This document shows, in pieces, positions 24,708 through 36,934 of a stretch of DNA of 64,000 bases. How positions within the stretch are numbered: position 1 is the stretch's first letter; every line of letters starts with the position of its first letter. Under the pieces are notes generated by a model. That model did not search any database and was not told the origin of the DNA. It saw only the letters and a list, made by a program, of their open reading frames with translations. The stretch lies in contig CM021320.1 of NCBI GenBank assembly GCA_010645155.1, forward strand, positions 6,209,247-6,273,246, given 5' to 3'. The stretch is from Tigriopus japonicus (lineage: Eukaryota > Arthropoda > Copepoda > Harpacticoida > Harpacticidae). Position numbers and translations under genes: made by a program.

Positions 24708-25757
24708 CTATTGTAATTGAAATTACTCCCCATTCCTGCAAATCTTTCTTGTTTACATTACTTTGCACTAACTTGAAGACAGCTAATGTTCACCTAATAA
24801 TAGCGGACTCCTCATCCCTTTGTAAGCCAATTTTTGTTCTTTCCTCTGCTGCCCGATTGCAAGTCCCCTTGTTTTCCAGCGCTGCTTGCATTTCAAAGAG
24901 AACATAGAAGTATAAAAATAAGAGAAGGAATCTCAATTTTTCCTCCACAAAAGACAAAATGACTTAAGGCCAAGAACTAACGAAAAATCAGAAGTGCATT
25001 ACCATTACAATACTTGAATACATTGAAAGATTAAAACTGCATCACCTCAGGAATGGTCAAATCTCAAATTGGAGATTTTATTATGATTTATGCATCTACC
25101 TAGAAATATATTGTCTCGTAGTGAAGGGAAAGTGAAGCCCTAGTTGTAAACCAACCGCACTGAATGTGCCTTAAAAAGTAGGATATTTAGAATAGTAAAA
25201 AAATGTTGTTTAAAAACCAAAAAAAAAGTTGTTTGTCCTAAATTTCAACAAAAATGTGTACCAATCAATTTGATTTGCTGGGAAAAAATTCGTGTTCCAT
25301 AAACTGTCGGTTATAGGATTAAATGATTGAAGTTTAAAATCTGAGATTGTAAAAGCATGCAAAGCCATCTTGACATTTTGTCAAAGAAAGTAGGAAACTT
25401 GGTGAAAAAGGCATTAAACATTGAAATTTAAAGTGAAGGACGAGAAAATGGGAAAATATGGGTGAAGGGCCTTAGTATTAGCGGATTGAATGATAGTATC
25501 ATAACAAGGAGAAATATTCTACAAATAGCTTGCAAAAGCTAAGCATTCTTGTTCTCTGCTCTCAAAAAACTCGTTTCATTAATCTTGTTTTGACCTACAA
25601 TTGCTACAAGGTCAGCTTTCAACGCATTTATGTGCGGTCAGCCTGTTGAAATCACAAGAAGAAATACTGTTCACAGTTTAAAGCTGATCACCCCCAAAAA
25701 TTTGTTGGCTGTTTTGCGTTTGTCAATATCTGTTTGGACAGTTTGAGCGCAATAGAG
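24708..25757. other. Intergenic, no gene seen
   Basis: AT-rich, with only short frames. Nothing recognised apart from the GTAATTGAAATTAC block at about 24712. Confidence 0.4.
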
Positions 25758-26034
25758 CAGGGGTCGGCAACCACTTTTGGGTCAAGGCCCACAAAATTTG
25801 ATTCGTGTTGTCAGGGGCCCACCAAATTTGGTTTGGTGGATTTGGGGCCCACCATACAGATAGTGGCAGGTTTTATGGGCCCACAAATTATTGATCAAAG
25901 ACCGCTGGGCCCACAAGCAGTACTATGGATGTCCCTTAGCCCACTATTTAGGACTTTCCTCATTGCTCACGGGCCCACCGACGATCACCCTTAGGCCCAC
26001 ATGTGGGCCACGGCCCACCGCTTGCCGACCTCTG
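25758..26034. mobile_element. Non-autonomous hAT-like MITE (GGGCCCACC family, copy 1)
   Basis: A 277-base element has terminal inverted repeats CAGGGGTCGGCAA (left) and CAGAGGTCGGCAAG (right, minus strand), a classic hAT terminus. It is flanked by a nearly identical 8-base duplication, CAATAGAG at 25750-25757 and CAGTAGAG at 26035-26042. The interior is filled with variants of GGGCCCACCAAATTT in direct orientation and no coding region. Diverged relatives lie at 43211-43440 and 61312-61505. Confidence 0.88.
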
Positions 26035-26365
26035 CAGTAGAGCCTTTATGACGCAATCGCCTTGGGAATCGCTTGGGTATTCTAGAGATATTATCGCTAT
26101 TTCTCCATGGAACCAAATCAGACCAAAAACCAAAAGGAAGGGAGTACGGATTCTACAACAAGACGGTAGGGTTTGAGAAGTGCGGAAAGTAGCTGCTTGC
26201 AGCCAAAGGCTGGCCCGGCAACCAAAATGGCCCGAATTGAGATCCCGGGCGGGCCATGGATAGGCCAAGTCTGGAACCTCCACAGATCAGTGAGAATCTC
26301 TCACCACTTCTGTAAAGTTCTACAGCTAAATCAGTGACTCATCGCACGCTAAAAGACATTCAGCC

Positions 26366-27340
26366 TAGCGTTGCCAGGTGGTCGCCACGGCGGCCAACAT
26401 TTTCAAATGATATAATTTTTGAAAGCTGATGGCAAGGAGGACGGTATACCGTCCTCCTTGCTGATGGTCACGGGGAAAAATATTGGCCCCCAAATGGCAA
26501 CTTTTGAAGCTGAAAGAGGCAGGAATTTACAAAGGGATTGTCAAATTGCTGCATCTTTTAGCTGCCAGTCAAAGGTCCAAAGGCCCTAAAACAAGGTCTG
26601 ACGTAAGAAAAAAAGTTAATGACCGCAGTAAATTGTAGTGTCTAAATTTTAGTGATGGACAAAAAGGACTCTTGGGCTGAAATTTTGGTTTTGTTTTCAG
26701 TTATGCCTACCGAAAACAAAAGCAAAAATGCACTTAAAAATAATGGAGTTTGACAGTTCAATAACTTAGTTTGGAAAAACCGAAAATATATCTACTTTAA
26801 ATAACTTTCAACAGTTACCTAACTTTTAGAAGTCTACCTTCTAATGATATTAGGGAAAATGTAGACAAAATGCTTTTATTTTAAATCATCTCTAATGTAG
26901 TTTCTGAGCTTATAACAAAAAAAAACAAGTCGAAGTTTCGCTGGAAAGCACTTTTGGTAGGTCACCCACTATGTGCGGCCATTTTAAAATTGAACACAAT
27001 TTGGTCAATGATATGGATATGGATACATACCCCTTGCCTCTGCTGTCAAGTTCATGCTTCTTTCCCATGAGCGTCCTTTTAAATAGCACGCACATTACAA
27101 AAAAATGTACTGAATTTTGAAATATTGATTTTTTTGAAAAAAATGTCTTGATAAGTGCTTTTTAGATTCACAATTGCTTCCCAATAATGATAATGATAAT
27201 AATAACATATTTTTTTAAAGGTTGCCAAGAGGCTTCATTTTTGACCGCCAATAGGCAACTTTTCCCCATTTTTGGCCGACAAAGGGCAACTTGTGATCTT
27301 AAATTTGGCTACGAGCCCTCTTTTGGACCTGGCAACGCTG
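26366..27340. mobile_element. Putative DNA element with GCGTTGCCAGGT terminal inverted repeats
   Basis: TAGCGTTGCCAGGTGG at the left end pairs with CAGCGTTGCCAGGTCC (minus strand) at the right end, about 975 bases apart. Subterminal sequence on both sides repeats GGCAACTTTT-like motifs. No convincing flanking duplication was found (ATTCAGCC versus ACACATAC) and no transposase is encoded. It contains the 30-base palindrome at 26432. Confidence 0.55.
26432..26461. repeat. 30-bp perfect palindrome flanked by 8-bp direct repeats
   Basis: The arm GCAAGGAGGACGGTA is followed immediately by its exact reverse complement. GCTGATGG occurs on both sides (26425-26432 and 26460-26467). The arrangement looks like two 14-base terminal inverted repeats joined head to head, with a 7- or 8-base target-site duplication, that is, a remnant with no interior. 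Confidence 0.85.
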
Positions 27341-28437
27341 ACACATACTGGGATGGAGGTGAAATGAAAACAGAGACGTGACAGGGTTGTTACCACATGA
27401 TCTGTGGTTGTTACTCCTTATGCATTTACATCCCCTAACGTTATGGAATCTCGAAATGAGACGTCAAAATCAATTTGTGGTTAAAGTTTTTGACAGGGCA
27501 ACAGCTCGCCGATTCCAGGAGGTGCATGAATTTGCAAATAACAATGACCACACAATAGTTCATGAGCTAAAGTGTGTACGTTATCGCCCAACTGCAGTTG
27601 ATAACTCGATACAAAATGTAAGGACCGTAACCAAAGTGTGGTCCATTAATGGCATTAAAACTAAAAAGTAGCAAACGGCGTGGTGTATCTTATGATTGTA
27701 TTCTTTTGACTTTGGGTCCACTAGTCCGAGTGATGGGATTGTCATTTTTTCACAAATCCCATAAATTGGAGAGAAGTTTTCCTCTGTTTTTCTTCAATAG
27801 GTGAAATCATATAACAATCAGAAACGTCCTGTGTCATAGGTAATTCCTTGTTTGATTTGAAACTCGACTACTTAACAACTAAAAACCCTCTTGGATGCTG
27901 AGATGACCAAGAAAGGACGATGCAAGTGGCATCGGTCGGTTATAAATAATCACTCTGACCAATTTTAGCTCCTTAGAGCTAAATTTTAGTGCCAGATTCG
28001 TGAAACCATGATTGATATTGGCAACATCAAGTATTGCCTGATTTTTGCATATCCTCAGATATAGTTCTTTTAGCTCAAAAATTAGTCCTCAAACTTCGTT
28101 GTTAAAGCTATTTTAATTTTTAAGAGTTCGTCAGGCTCGCAATGAATCCCACGGACCAAGACTTTCTGGGGGTAAAAAACACACATCGAAACTTTTAAGA
28201 ATTTTTAAAAATTCTTGAGAAAAACTATCATGAACCCATCGTTTGAAACTTCTGCCTGAAAGCTAACATTCGTGCTTGGATTCACTCTGACAATCACTTG
28301 ATCAAGAAATGTTGCCCTGCGAAGAAAAATGGAGTATATTTGGTTTGTTTGCACCTTGAATAATACAGGCGGCAACTAGGATTTCTCTAGGAAATACTGT
28401 TGAATGGATCCATTTCCATAACCAGAATGAGCTATCA
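27341..28437. other. 3' flank of the Tip60 gene, no other gene seen
   Basis: AT-rich sequence downstream of the Tip60 stop codon on the minus strand. The plus-strand frame 27378-27671 has no recognised domain. Confidence 0.4.
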
Positions 28438-29785
<1,348 letters not shown>

Positions 29786-30359
29786 NNNNNNNNNNNNNNN
29801 NNNNNNNNNNNNNNNNNNNNNNNNNNNNNNNNNNNNNNNNNNNNNNNNNNNNNNNNNNNNNNNNNNNNNNNNNNNNNNNNNNNNNNNNNNNNNNNNNNNN
29901 NNNNNNNNNNNNNNNNNNNNNNNNNNNNNNNNNNNNNNNNNNNNNNNNNNNNNNNNNNNNNNNNNNNNNNNNNNNNNNNNNNNNNNNNNNNNNNNNNNNN
30001 NNNNNNNNNNNNNNNNNNNNNNNNNNNNNNNNNNNNNNNNNNNNNNNNNNNNNNNNNNNNNNNNNNNNNNNNNNNNNNNNNNNNNNNNNNNNNNNNNNNN
30101 NNNNNNNNNNNNNNNNNNNNNNNNNNNNNNNNNNNNNNNNNNNNNNNNNNNNNNNNNNNNNNNNNNNNNNNNNNNNNNNNNNNNNNNNNNNNNNNNNNNN
30201 NNNNNNNNNNNNNNNNNNNNNNNNNNNNNNNNNNNNNNNNNNNNNNNNNNNNNNNNNNNNNNNNNNNNNNNNNNNNNNNNNNNNNNNNNNNNNNNNNNNN
30301 NNNNNNNNNNNNNNNNNNNNNNNNNNNNNNNNNNNNNNNNNNNNNNNNNNNNNNNNNNN
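29786..30359. other. Assembly gap (574 N)
   Basis: Run of N that cuts the Tip60 gene in a Gly-rich coding stretch. Confidence 0.99.
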
Positions 30360-30442
30360 GACATAAAAACAGGTTATACGCAATTAAACTAGTTCGACAC
30401 TCGTAGGTATTCATCAGATCACACCATCCATTGTTTTGGAAT

Positions 30443-31171
30443 TAGGGCTGACGATTTTCTCGAACATTTCAATTCTCGAGAATGAGAATTTCTCGAGAAT
30501 TCGAGAAAAATTCTCGAGAATTCTCGAGAATTTGAGAAAAAGTGAAAAAAAGTGAAAAATTTGGAAAATACCAAAATCAATATGAACATGAGTGTGAAAA
30601 ACAATGATTGGACCTCACGGACAATAATATCTGAAATTTAATTTCTGAAATTTCTGAAACGTTCTACTGACATTGTTAAAACTTCGGACATTTTTGCATT
30701 TTTGGTCAGCTGTAATTTTCAAAACCGGGGTTTCTTGTACACACCACCACAGCCATTAGAATCTCGGAAAAAATCAGACACAGAATCTTGCCTCGAATCT
30801 GGACAGAGAAGATTTTGTTTGGGCTGGTTCACGAGTTATTTTCTTGTTCGAATGTACCATAAAGATGTTTATAAAGTTTCAAACATTGCTCATGGCTCCT
30901 ATTGTTCTTTTACTTGAAACTTTTGTTTTGAATGAAACAGTTTTGCCATCAATTCCAAAGTATAACCTAGAGTAATCTAATAAAAAATTCTCGAAAATTC
31001 TCGAGAATTCGGAAAAATTCTCGAGAATTTTCGATCCTCGATTTTTTCGAGAAATTCTCGAGAATTTTCGATCCTCGATTTTTTCGAGAAATTCTCGAGA
31101 ATTTTCGATCCTCGATTTTTTCGAGAAATTCTCGAGAATTCTCGAGCGAGAATTCTCGAGAATCAGCCCTA
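30443..31171. mobile_element. hAT-like non-autonomous element with CTCGAGAA subterminal satellites
   Basis: The ends form a short inverted repeat: TAGGGCTGA at the left and TAGGGCTGATTCTCGAGAA (minus strand) at the right. Immediately inside, both ends carry dense self-complementary motifs (TTCTCGAGAA) at 30460-30545 and 30985-31165. The right block contains three copies of a unit of about 42 bases (TTTTCGATCCTCGATTTTTT core). The middle (about 30550-30980) is unrelated AT-rich DNA without coding capacity. No flanking 8-base duplication was found, so one end may be altered. The terminus is like that of the better preserved elements at 33.9-36.0 kb. Confidence 0.7.
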
Positions 31172-32415
31172 CTACCCAGGACCTGGAGGGGGAAGAGGGA
31201 ATTGTAGGGCCTGTTCTTATTTTGAATTTCGCTTGTAAATTCGCTTGTTCGTTTCGTTGGTCGAAGTTCTAGGTTTCAAGTCCATAAAATTCATTTGATG
31301 ATGCTGAAAATTAATATGTTGACTTTTCATTAAGTTTTAGATGATTGGTTTGATGAGTAATCATACTAGCTGGCCCAGAATTCGAAATGCGTCTTTCGTC
31401 ACTTATTTCCAATTATTTCTTCATCCGTGCATAATAGGACTTAATTCACTGATTCCTGTAATTCATTTAATTTATTCTTTTGGCCAAAATCTTAAAGTCT
31501 TTTGGAAACCCATTATTCATTATTTATCACTGTTGCAATGGATTGAGGCCAAATTTGACACAGATCATTTTAAGACACAAACGTTTTTTATTTGATGAGA
31601 TTTGGAGTCCAAATCTCATGGTAGGTCTTTGTAAGTAGTATCGCTTATCCCAAGGGTCAACATCATTTTTGGTGTCAATGGCTTTCTAATGTATCAGATA
31701 TGAGTTGGTGCTAGTAAGCTTGAACACGAATTCCCTGCCACAAGCTATCAAAAGAAGCATGGGCCTGGCAACCCATGATAGTAATCAGAACCCGATTCTA
31801 CAACTGGATGGTTTTTTTTTCATTCATTGAGTATTTATTTTATTCTTGTCTATGCCACAAATGCAACAGCACACTTCAATTTCCCCGGGAAGTGAGCCAG
31901 CAGTATCAAAAATTATGTTCTCTTAGATGTTTCCAAATAGGACAAGATATGCGCATTAACATGAAGACATTCAAAAAGGCTTCCTGATCATCTTTGACGA
32001 TTTGTTGTGACATAAAAAGTGCAGTACAAACGTCAAAAGTTGAGTCAGAAAAATCAATAAACAAGAGGCCTTTGAGTTCCTTATTGAATTGGATTAGGTG
32101 GTATGTTGGCCAAAGTGACGGATGTTTTGTCGAATTTAAGCGGTGCTTGTAACTTATGTGTGTGTGAGATATCAGCTTGTGGTGTTCAACGATAATAATA
32201 ATTGCAACAACGACAACACGATCATCGACAGCAATTGAGGTGACATGAGCTTGATGAAGGAGTGGAAGATCATTGCAATCTTATATCTTGTTTGGCCTTC
32301 AAGGACGAAGCTACGCGTTGAGGGAGCCAAATCTTGGTGGAATTGGATGATTGAGAGCCTGAGCCCCAAGATGAGATTACATAAATAGTTATTGGGTTTC
32401 AAATTCCAATACTTC
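31172..32415. other. Intergenic / 3' flank of a myosin light chain gene
   Basis: No coding signal recognised. TTTATT at about 31838 could be a minus-strand polyadenylation signal, but this is uncertain. Confidence 0.4.
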
Positions 32416-33127
32416 TTATGCGGCGCACAATCTGTCGACGAAGGGCTTGTATGGGAAGAAGCCGTCTTCATCCTCGGGATCAGCCAACTCTTTCAAAATG
32501 ACGGCCACATCCTCTTTGGGGACCTCATCAGCTGTGAAGTAAAGGAACAATTATTGATCAGGCTGACCTCCCTTGAACGATGGGAAAAGTGAAGCATATT
32601 ATCAACTTGTGATAACCCGCTAATAGCTTGCCAAAGGGCCTTGTAAAGTGCTAGCCTCTGCCAATTAGCTCATATGCAACATAGTCTCTGTCAATTTAAA
32701 GCCAAAGAGGGCATGCCAATTTTAACCTCTTACCCAAGTTAGACAAAAGATTCTCCAACTCGGCCAACATCATGGTGCCATTTTCGTTCTTGTCATAGAG
32801 CTTGCAGAGCTCCATGTAATCAGCGGGGGTTCCTTGGTTGTCCTTGGTGTTCAGGGCATCACCGACCAATTTGACCACATCGTCGAACTTGGCGAACTTC
32901 TTGTCGCGTTCGTCAGTCTGGCCCAAACCCACACAGATCTTCTTTGTGATATTATATCCCATGGCGTACATGACATCGCCCAAGAAGAACATGTCGAGCT
33001 CGCCTTTGCCATCCCAATCGTAGATGTCGCAGATCTTCTTGATTTTCTCAGCATCAGCCTACAGATAACCAAGATGAGCCGTTGTTGGATCTCCCTATCT
33101 TTCACACTTTGCATGTTAGCTTACCAT
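32416..33127 (-). CDS. Essential (alkali) myosin light chain, complete three-exon gene
   Basis: Exons 33127-33125 (the ATG alone, followed by GTAAGC), 33058-32734 and 32531-32416 join in phase to give 147 residues. The protein is an EF-hand pair-of-pairs of the alkali light chain type. The first hand-like loop reads YDWDGKGELDMFFLGD, the third LYDKNENGTMMLAELE, and a linker CxDPEDEDGFFPY-like stretch (ADPEDEDGFFPYKPFVDRL) precedes the C-terminus LCAA. Most Ca2+-ligating positions are degenerate, as expected for essential light chains, which bind the lever arm of muscle myosin heavy chain. Unlike the two cassettes upstream, its last two coding segments are fused in a single exon. A TATA box lies about 105 bases upstream of the ATG. 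It is independent of the cassettes at 36.2-36.9 and 39.8-41.9 kb. Confidence 0.9.
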
Positions 33128-33231
33128 CGTGTTGGATTTGGAATTGGGGAGGCACTCTCACACACAAAGACTACTTCTCAATGAGCGAATCTCGAGAGCC
33201 GTAGTGAAGGGGCCAATTCTAATCTTGTCCC

Positions 33232-33238
33232 ATTTATA
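33232..33238 (-). promoter_or_regulatory. TATA box of the myosin light chain gene
   Basis: TATAAAT on the minus strand in the context GCCAGTATAAATGGGAC, 105 bases upstream of the start codon at 33127. Initiation about 30 bases downstream (around 33205) would give a 5' UTR of about 80 bases, a normal arrangement for a strongly expressed muscle gene. Confidence 0.65.
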
Positions 33239-33244
33239 CTGGCC

Positions 33245-33924
33245 TCTAAGCGAGTGTTCGTTTTGGGGCGGAGGACATGCCGTCAAAGTTTGTAGAGAAA
33301 CACAAGGCGAAGAGGCTGAAGATTCCAAGATACGTGTACAGAACTGGCGGATGTTTCGCCATACATGTTGGTAATCTAGAGCTTTATCCATTTATATAAA
33401 GTATTTAAAGCGTTGTTTCATGACAAAAGTTTATCTAAAGGCTATTTCCGTGCATGCGTCACTTATTCGTTATTAAATCGAAGATTGAGCTTGGTAAGGA
33501 AAAACACGTTAGATCATAGCTTTTACACCATTTTTTCCTCTGGGTTTCTTTGCCTACTAAAACAGATAATTTCGTGGGTGTGCTCAACAATGGGCATTTT
33601 CTTTCATTCTTTAGGTGCTTTCCCTTCTCACAATTACTAACTTAACAAATGTCGGGAAATGGATGACTCATTGGCATTTGCTTTCTCTGTGATACGTACA
33701 TTTGGGCAAACGTTCGAAGAAGAAAGCAAGTACGTACCTACGTTCTCATACTGTACAGCTTGTATTGGAACATAGGCCGACCTAAAAATAGGCCTTAGAC
33801 TTTGTTGGCATCCAGTTTAGTCGCAGCAACAGGCTCCATTCCATTCGAGATTTTCAAGACTTTCTCCCGTCTCTAGAGGTCCGAGTCCACAAGCCAAATC
33901 TGAGTGACTCAAACTCATTATCAA
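33245..33924. other. Upstream region of the myosin light chain gene
   Basis: No coding region. AT-rich TTTATATAAAG at about 33391 is a second, weaker TATA-like site. Confidence 0.4.
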
Positions 33925-36000
33925 TAGGGCTAGGGAAAAAGTTTTTTTACATTAAAAATATTTTTTTACATTTTTTGCCAATTTTACGTGAACATAACAT
34001 TTTAATTTCATTTGACATTTTTTTAAAAAATTCAACATTTTCTTAACATTTTTTGTACTTTTTGCTCAAAAATGTCATCCCATAACCGGTTCTGAGGGAC
34101 CAATCAATCAAATGAAGGCTTGAAGTTTCCCGCTAAAATTGTCATTGTTTAACTTCACATTTTACGATGGCAATTAATTAAAATCTTTGGAAAGGGGAAA
34201 AAGTGCCCTTAAAGTTTCTTTTTGTCAAAAAATCATGAAAAAGTTCAAATGAGAAACTTTGTGATCTTTTTTTCCATGATTATTTTACGTGGGCTAAAAC
34301 GCTATGTGTAGAGTAAAGTAGAGCTGTGCATCGGATCCGAAAGGTCCCCAAAATCCAATCCGAACTGGATTTCTGTAATCCGAATCCGAACCCGAATCCG
34401 ACAGCTTCCATTCAATCCGAACGAATCCGAATCCGAAAATTTGCTACTCAATCCGAACGAATCCGAATCCGAAAATTTTTGCCCAATCCGAACGAATCCG
34501 AATCCGAAAATGTTCTGCCGAATCCGAACGAATCCGAATCCGAAAATTTGGCGCAAATCCGAAAAAAAATCCGAAAATTTGGCGATAATCCGAAAAAATC
34601 CGAAAATTTTTAGCTCAAGCAGACATTAATCCAAAAATTTTTTGCTCATTCCGATTTAAATCTGATTATTTTGTTATTTTGGCCTAAATTGGAAATAACA
34701 ACACTATTTCAACTAGAAGTGCCCAGAACATATTCTTTTCAATATAATATATTTTATTAATATTTTCACATTTAGCCTTGATTTTTTAAACATTTTGACA
34801 TTTTCTAGGAATAAATAAGCATTTTCTTGTTTTTTAGGCAAAATATTTCAGGACATTTAGGGCAAATTAATGAATGCTCTTTGCACAATAGAATTTCCCA
34901 AAATGAACCAAATATGTTGAAGTGTTTACAAAAGGATATTAATTCAAAAAATCACGATCATACCAACAGTCAAATGCAGAAAAAACTGCGTAATTAAATG
35001 GGTCAAAAACAATTTTATCTTTAAATCAGTTTGGTGTCAAGTGGGCTGATATTTACGCACTTAATTGTAATCCAGGGGTGAATACTTGGCAAAATCTTTA
35101 CTTTATTCATATAGGATGGTTTTGCTATGAAGACGTTTTGTAACTTTTTGATGCCTTTTTTACTACAAAACCTTTCTATGATTCTCTTCATATGGAATTC
35201 TTTGATTTGCAAATGCTATTATTTAATTGGTAAAATCTGAAACATTAAAATACCTTGTGGAGTCATTAAAAAATTCAGAGTTGAAGGCAGGAGATTGACT
35301 GCATTTAAATCATCAAACAAAAAAGGTCTCACAATGAAAATATTGTGAATTGAAATAAAACAGTAAAATGAAAACTTCGGATTGGTTTCGGATTATGTCG
35401 GATCCGAAAAATATTTCGCAAATCCGAATCCGAATCCGAATCCGACAGGTTTTGGCGAATCCGAACGAATCCGAATCCGAAAATTCCCGCTAAAATCCGA
35501 ACGAATCCAAATCCGAAAATTTTTGCGTCAATCCGAACGAATCCGAATCCGATCGGATTCGGATCCGATCGGATCCGACTTTTCGGATCCGATGCACAGC
35601 TCTAGAGTAAAGTATGTTTTAAGTTGGCACTGTTGCCATTATTTAATCAGACTTTAATATCTATTGCCTTTCAAAGGATCTGAATGTGCTATCTGACTTA
35701 TAACATAAACTGTTTTGACGTCTGGCTTATAAAAACGCCCCGTTTTTTAAGCTAGAGTTTTGATGGCATTATTTCCTTCAGATGTCTGTAGTCTTCCCAA
35801 GTCCTCCACGCATCTAGTCCCATTTCTCACACATTTCGTTGACTTTTTTGCCCTACTTTTCAACATTTTTTTGCTCTTTTTGCTCAAAATTTCAACATTT
35901 TTTGCCCTTTTTGCCCTATATTTCAAAACTTTTTGCCCTTTTTCCTGACATTTTAATGACATTTTTTGGACGTATTTCCAACATTTTTTCCCGGGCTCTA
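33925..36000. mobile_element. Outer hAT-like element interrupted by a second element
   Basis: The left end TAGGGCTAGGGAAAAAG and right end (minus strand) TAGAGCCCGGGAAAAAATG form imperfect terminal inverted repeats. The flanks ATTATCAA (33917-33924) and ATTATCAG (36001-36008) match at seven of eight positions, as expected for a hAT target-site duplication. Inside both ends, repeats of AACATTTTTTGCCC / ACATTTTTT fill 33955-34075 and 35845-35990. Removing the inner insertion (34319-35604 plus one duplicated octamer) leaves about 0.78 kb, with no transposase. Confidence 0.8.
34319..35604. mobile_element. Inner hAT-like element with AATCCGAAC satellite arms
   Basis: A 1,286-base element begins TAGAGCTGTGCATCGGATCC and ends with its exact reverse complement. 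The flanks are an exact 8-base duplication GAGTAAAG (34311-34318 and 35605-35612). Next to each end is a tandem array of about 30-base units, CGAATCCGAATCCGAAAATT and relatives (34370-34615 and 35410-35570), in the same orientation at both ends. The middle is AT-rich without coding capacity. The regular frames through the arrays (for example NPNESESEN) are repeat artefacts. It sits inside the element 33925-36000 and is therefore younger. Confidence 0.93.
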
Positions 36001-36232
36001 ATTATCAGTATGCCCGCGTACATACGTCACGGAAAATAGTTCATGGTTTTGAAATTCTAGTCTTTCTCTTCGAGACCTTTCCAGAAAAAGAGTTGCTGAA
36101 TGAATTGCTGATGTTGAACTTTATTCAAGTTGAAATTAAGTGAATGTTGTAAGGTGGATTATGAATGATGATGGCAGGTCATCAAATGATTCGAATGTGA
36201 GCAAGAGAACGTAGGTGGCCTGCTAAGGTTGT

Positions 36233-36934
36233 CTACCAATCTTCATACATCTCAGGATGAGGACCAGCACAAAGCCTCTTGAGGAACGCTAGAAACGAAA
36301 GCACTTTTTTCCAATTTTCCTTGTTCATTTACGAATTTTGTCTTGTATATGCTTACGTTCGTAAGGAATAAATCCATCGTCATCTTCGGGATCGCAGCAT
36401 TCCTTGATGATCATGTCCACATCTTCCCTTTCCAATTTTTCACCTGCAGAAGAAGCACGTTAATTCTTCTTTCCATTCATTTCAATTCACGCGTTAAGAA
36501 CAATGGAAAGGTGCCTCTCCATTTCAATTTGGTTAATAATAGCTAATCAAGTTTTTTCGGCATTGATTCTCAAGAAGATTTATAAGATTCACAACGGTTT
36601 CATCTCGAAATTGTTGTTGACGTACCTAAAGAGAGAAGGATATGCTCCAATTCTCCTAACATCATGGTTCCATTCTCATGCTTGTCATAAAGCTTCAAGC
36701 ACTCAATGAAGTCCTCAAAGGAACCAGAATCCTTGGATTTCTTGACTTTGCTGTAGATGGGATAGAACTCCTCCAAAGTGATGGACTTTTCACCTTTCTT
36801 TTTGGTCATACCCAACTCGTCCAAGACCTTCAACGATGGGTTCAGATTCAACCCACGAAGAGCATCAGCCAAATAGAACATATCCATTTTGGCTTTGCCT
36901 TCGAAATCATAAATATCGAACGCGAACTTGGCAC
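36233..36934 (-). CDS. Essential myosin light chain exon cassette B (no own start exon seen)
   Basis: Three coding exons, 36934-36626 (309 bases), 36443-36357 (87) and 36288-36233 (56), join in phase to a stop codon. They encode an alkali light chain from the first helix-loop ([20 protein letters not shown]) through [20 protein letters not shown] and [13 protein letters not shown] to MYEDW. The first exon opens in phase 1 and has no start codon. I found no suitable 5' exon between 36935 and 39812. The 5' exons at 41878-41873 and 41420-41393 end in the right phase; joining them gives 161 residues with a natural family junction, EIERAKFAFD. So this is either an alternative exon set of the gene at 39.8-41.9 kb or a separate gene whose tiny 5' exons I missed. 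The two larger exons match the lengths of cassette A exactly, showing tandem duplication. Confidence 0.85.

Noticed and set aside
27378..27671. 97-residue plus-strand frame
   Set aside because: No domain, no splice context. It lies in the 3' flank of Tip60 beside a transposon end.
34302..34629. Repetitive reading frames (NPNESESEN and FGFGFVRI types) on both strands
   Set aside because: They are translations of the AATCCGAAC array inside a DNA transposon arm and have no independent coding evidence.
33925..36000. A transposase gene inside the nested elements
   Set aside because: No frame longer than about 95 residues exists and none shows hAT dimerisation or DDE-type motifs. Both elements are non-autonomous.
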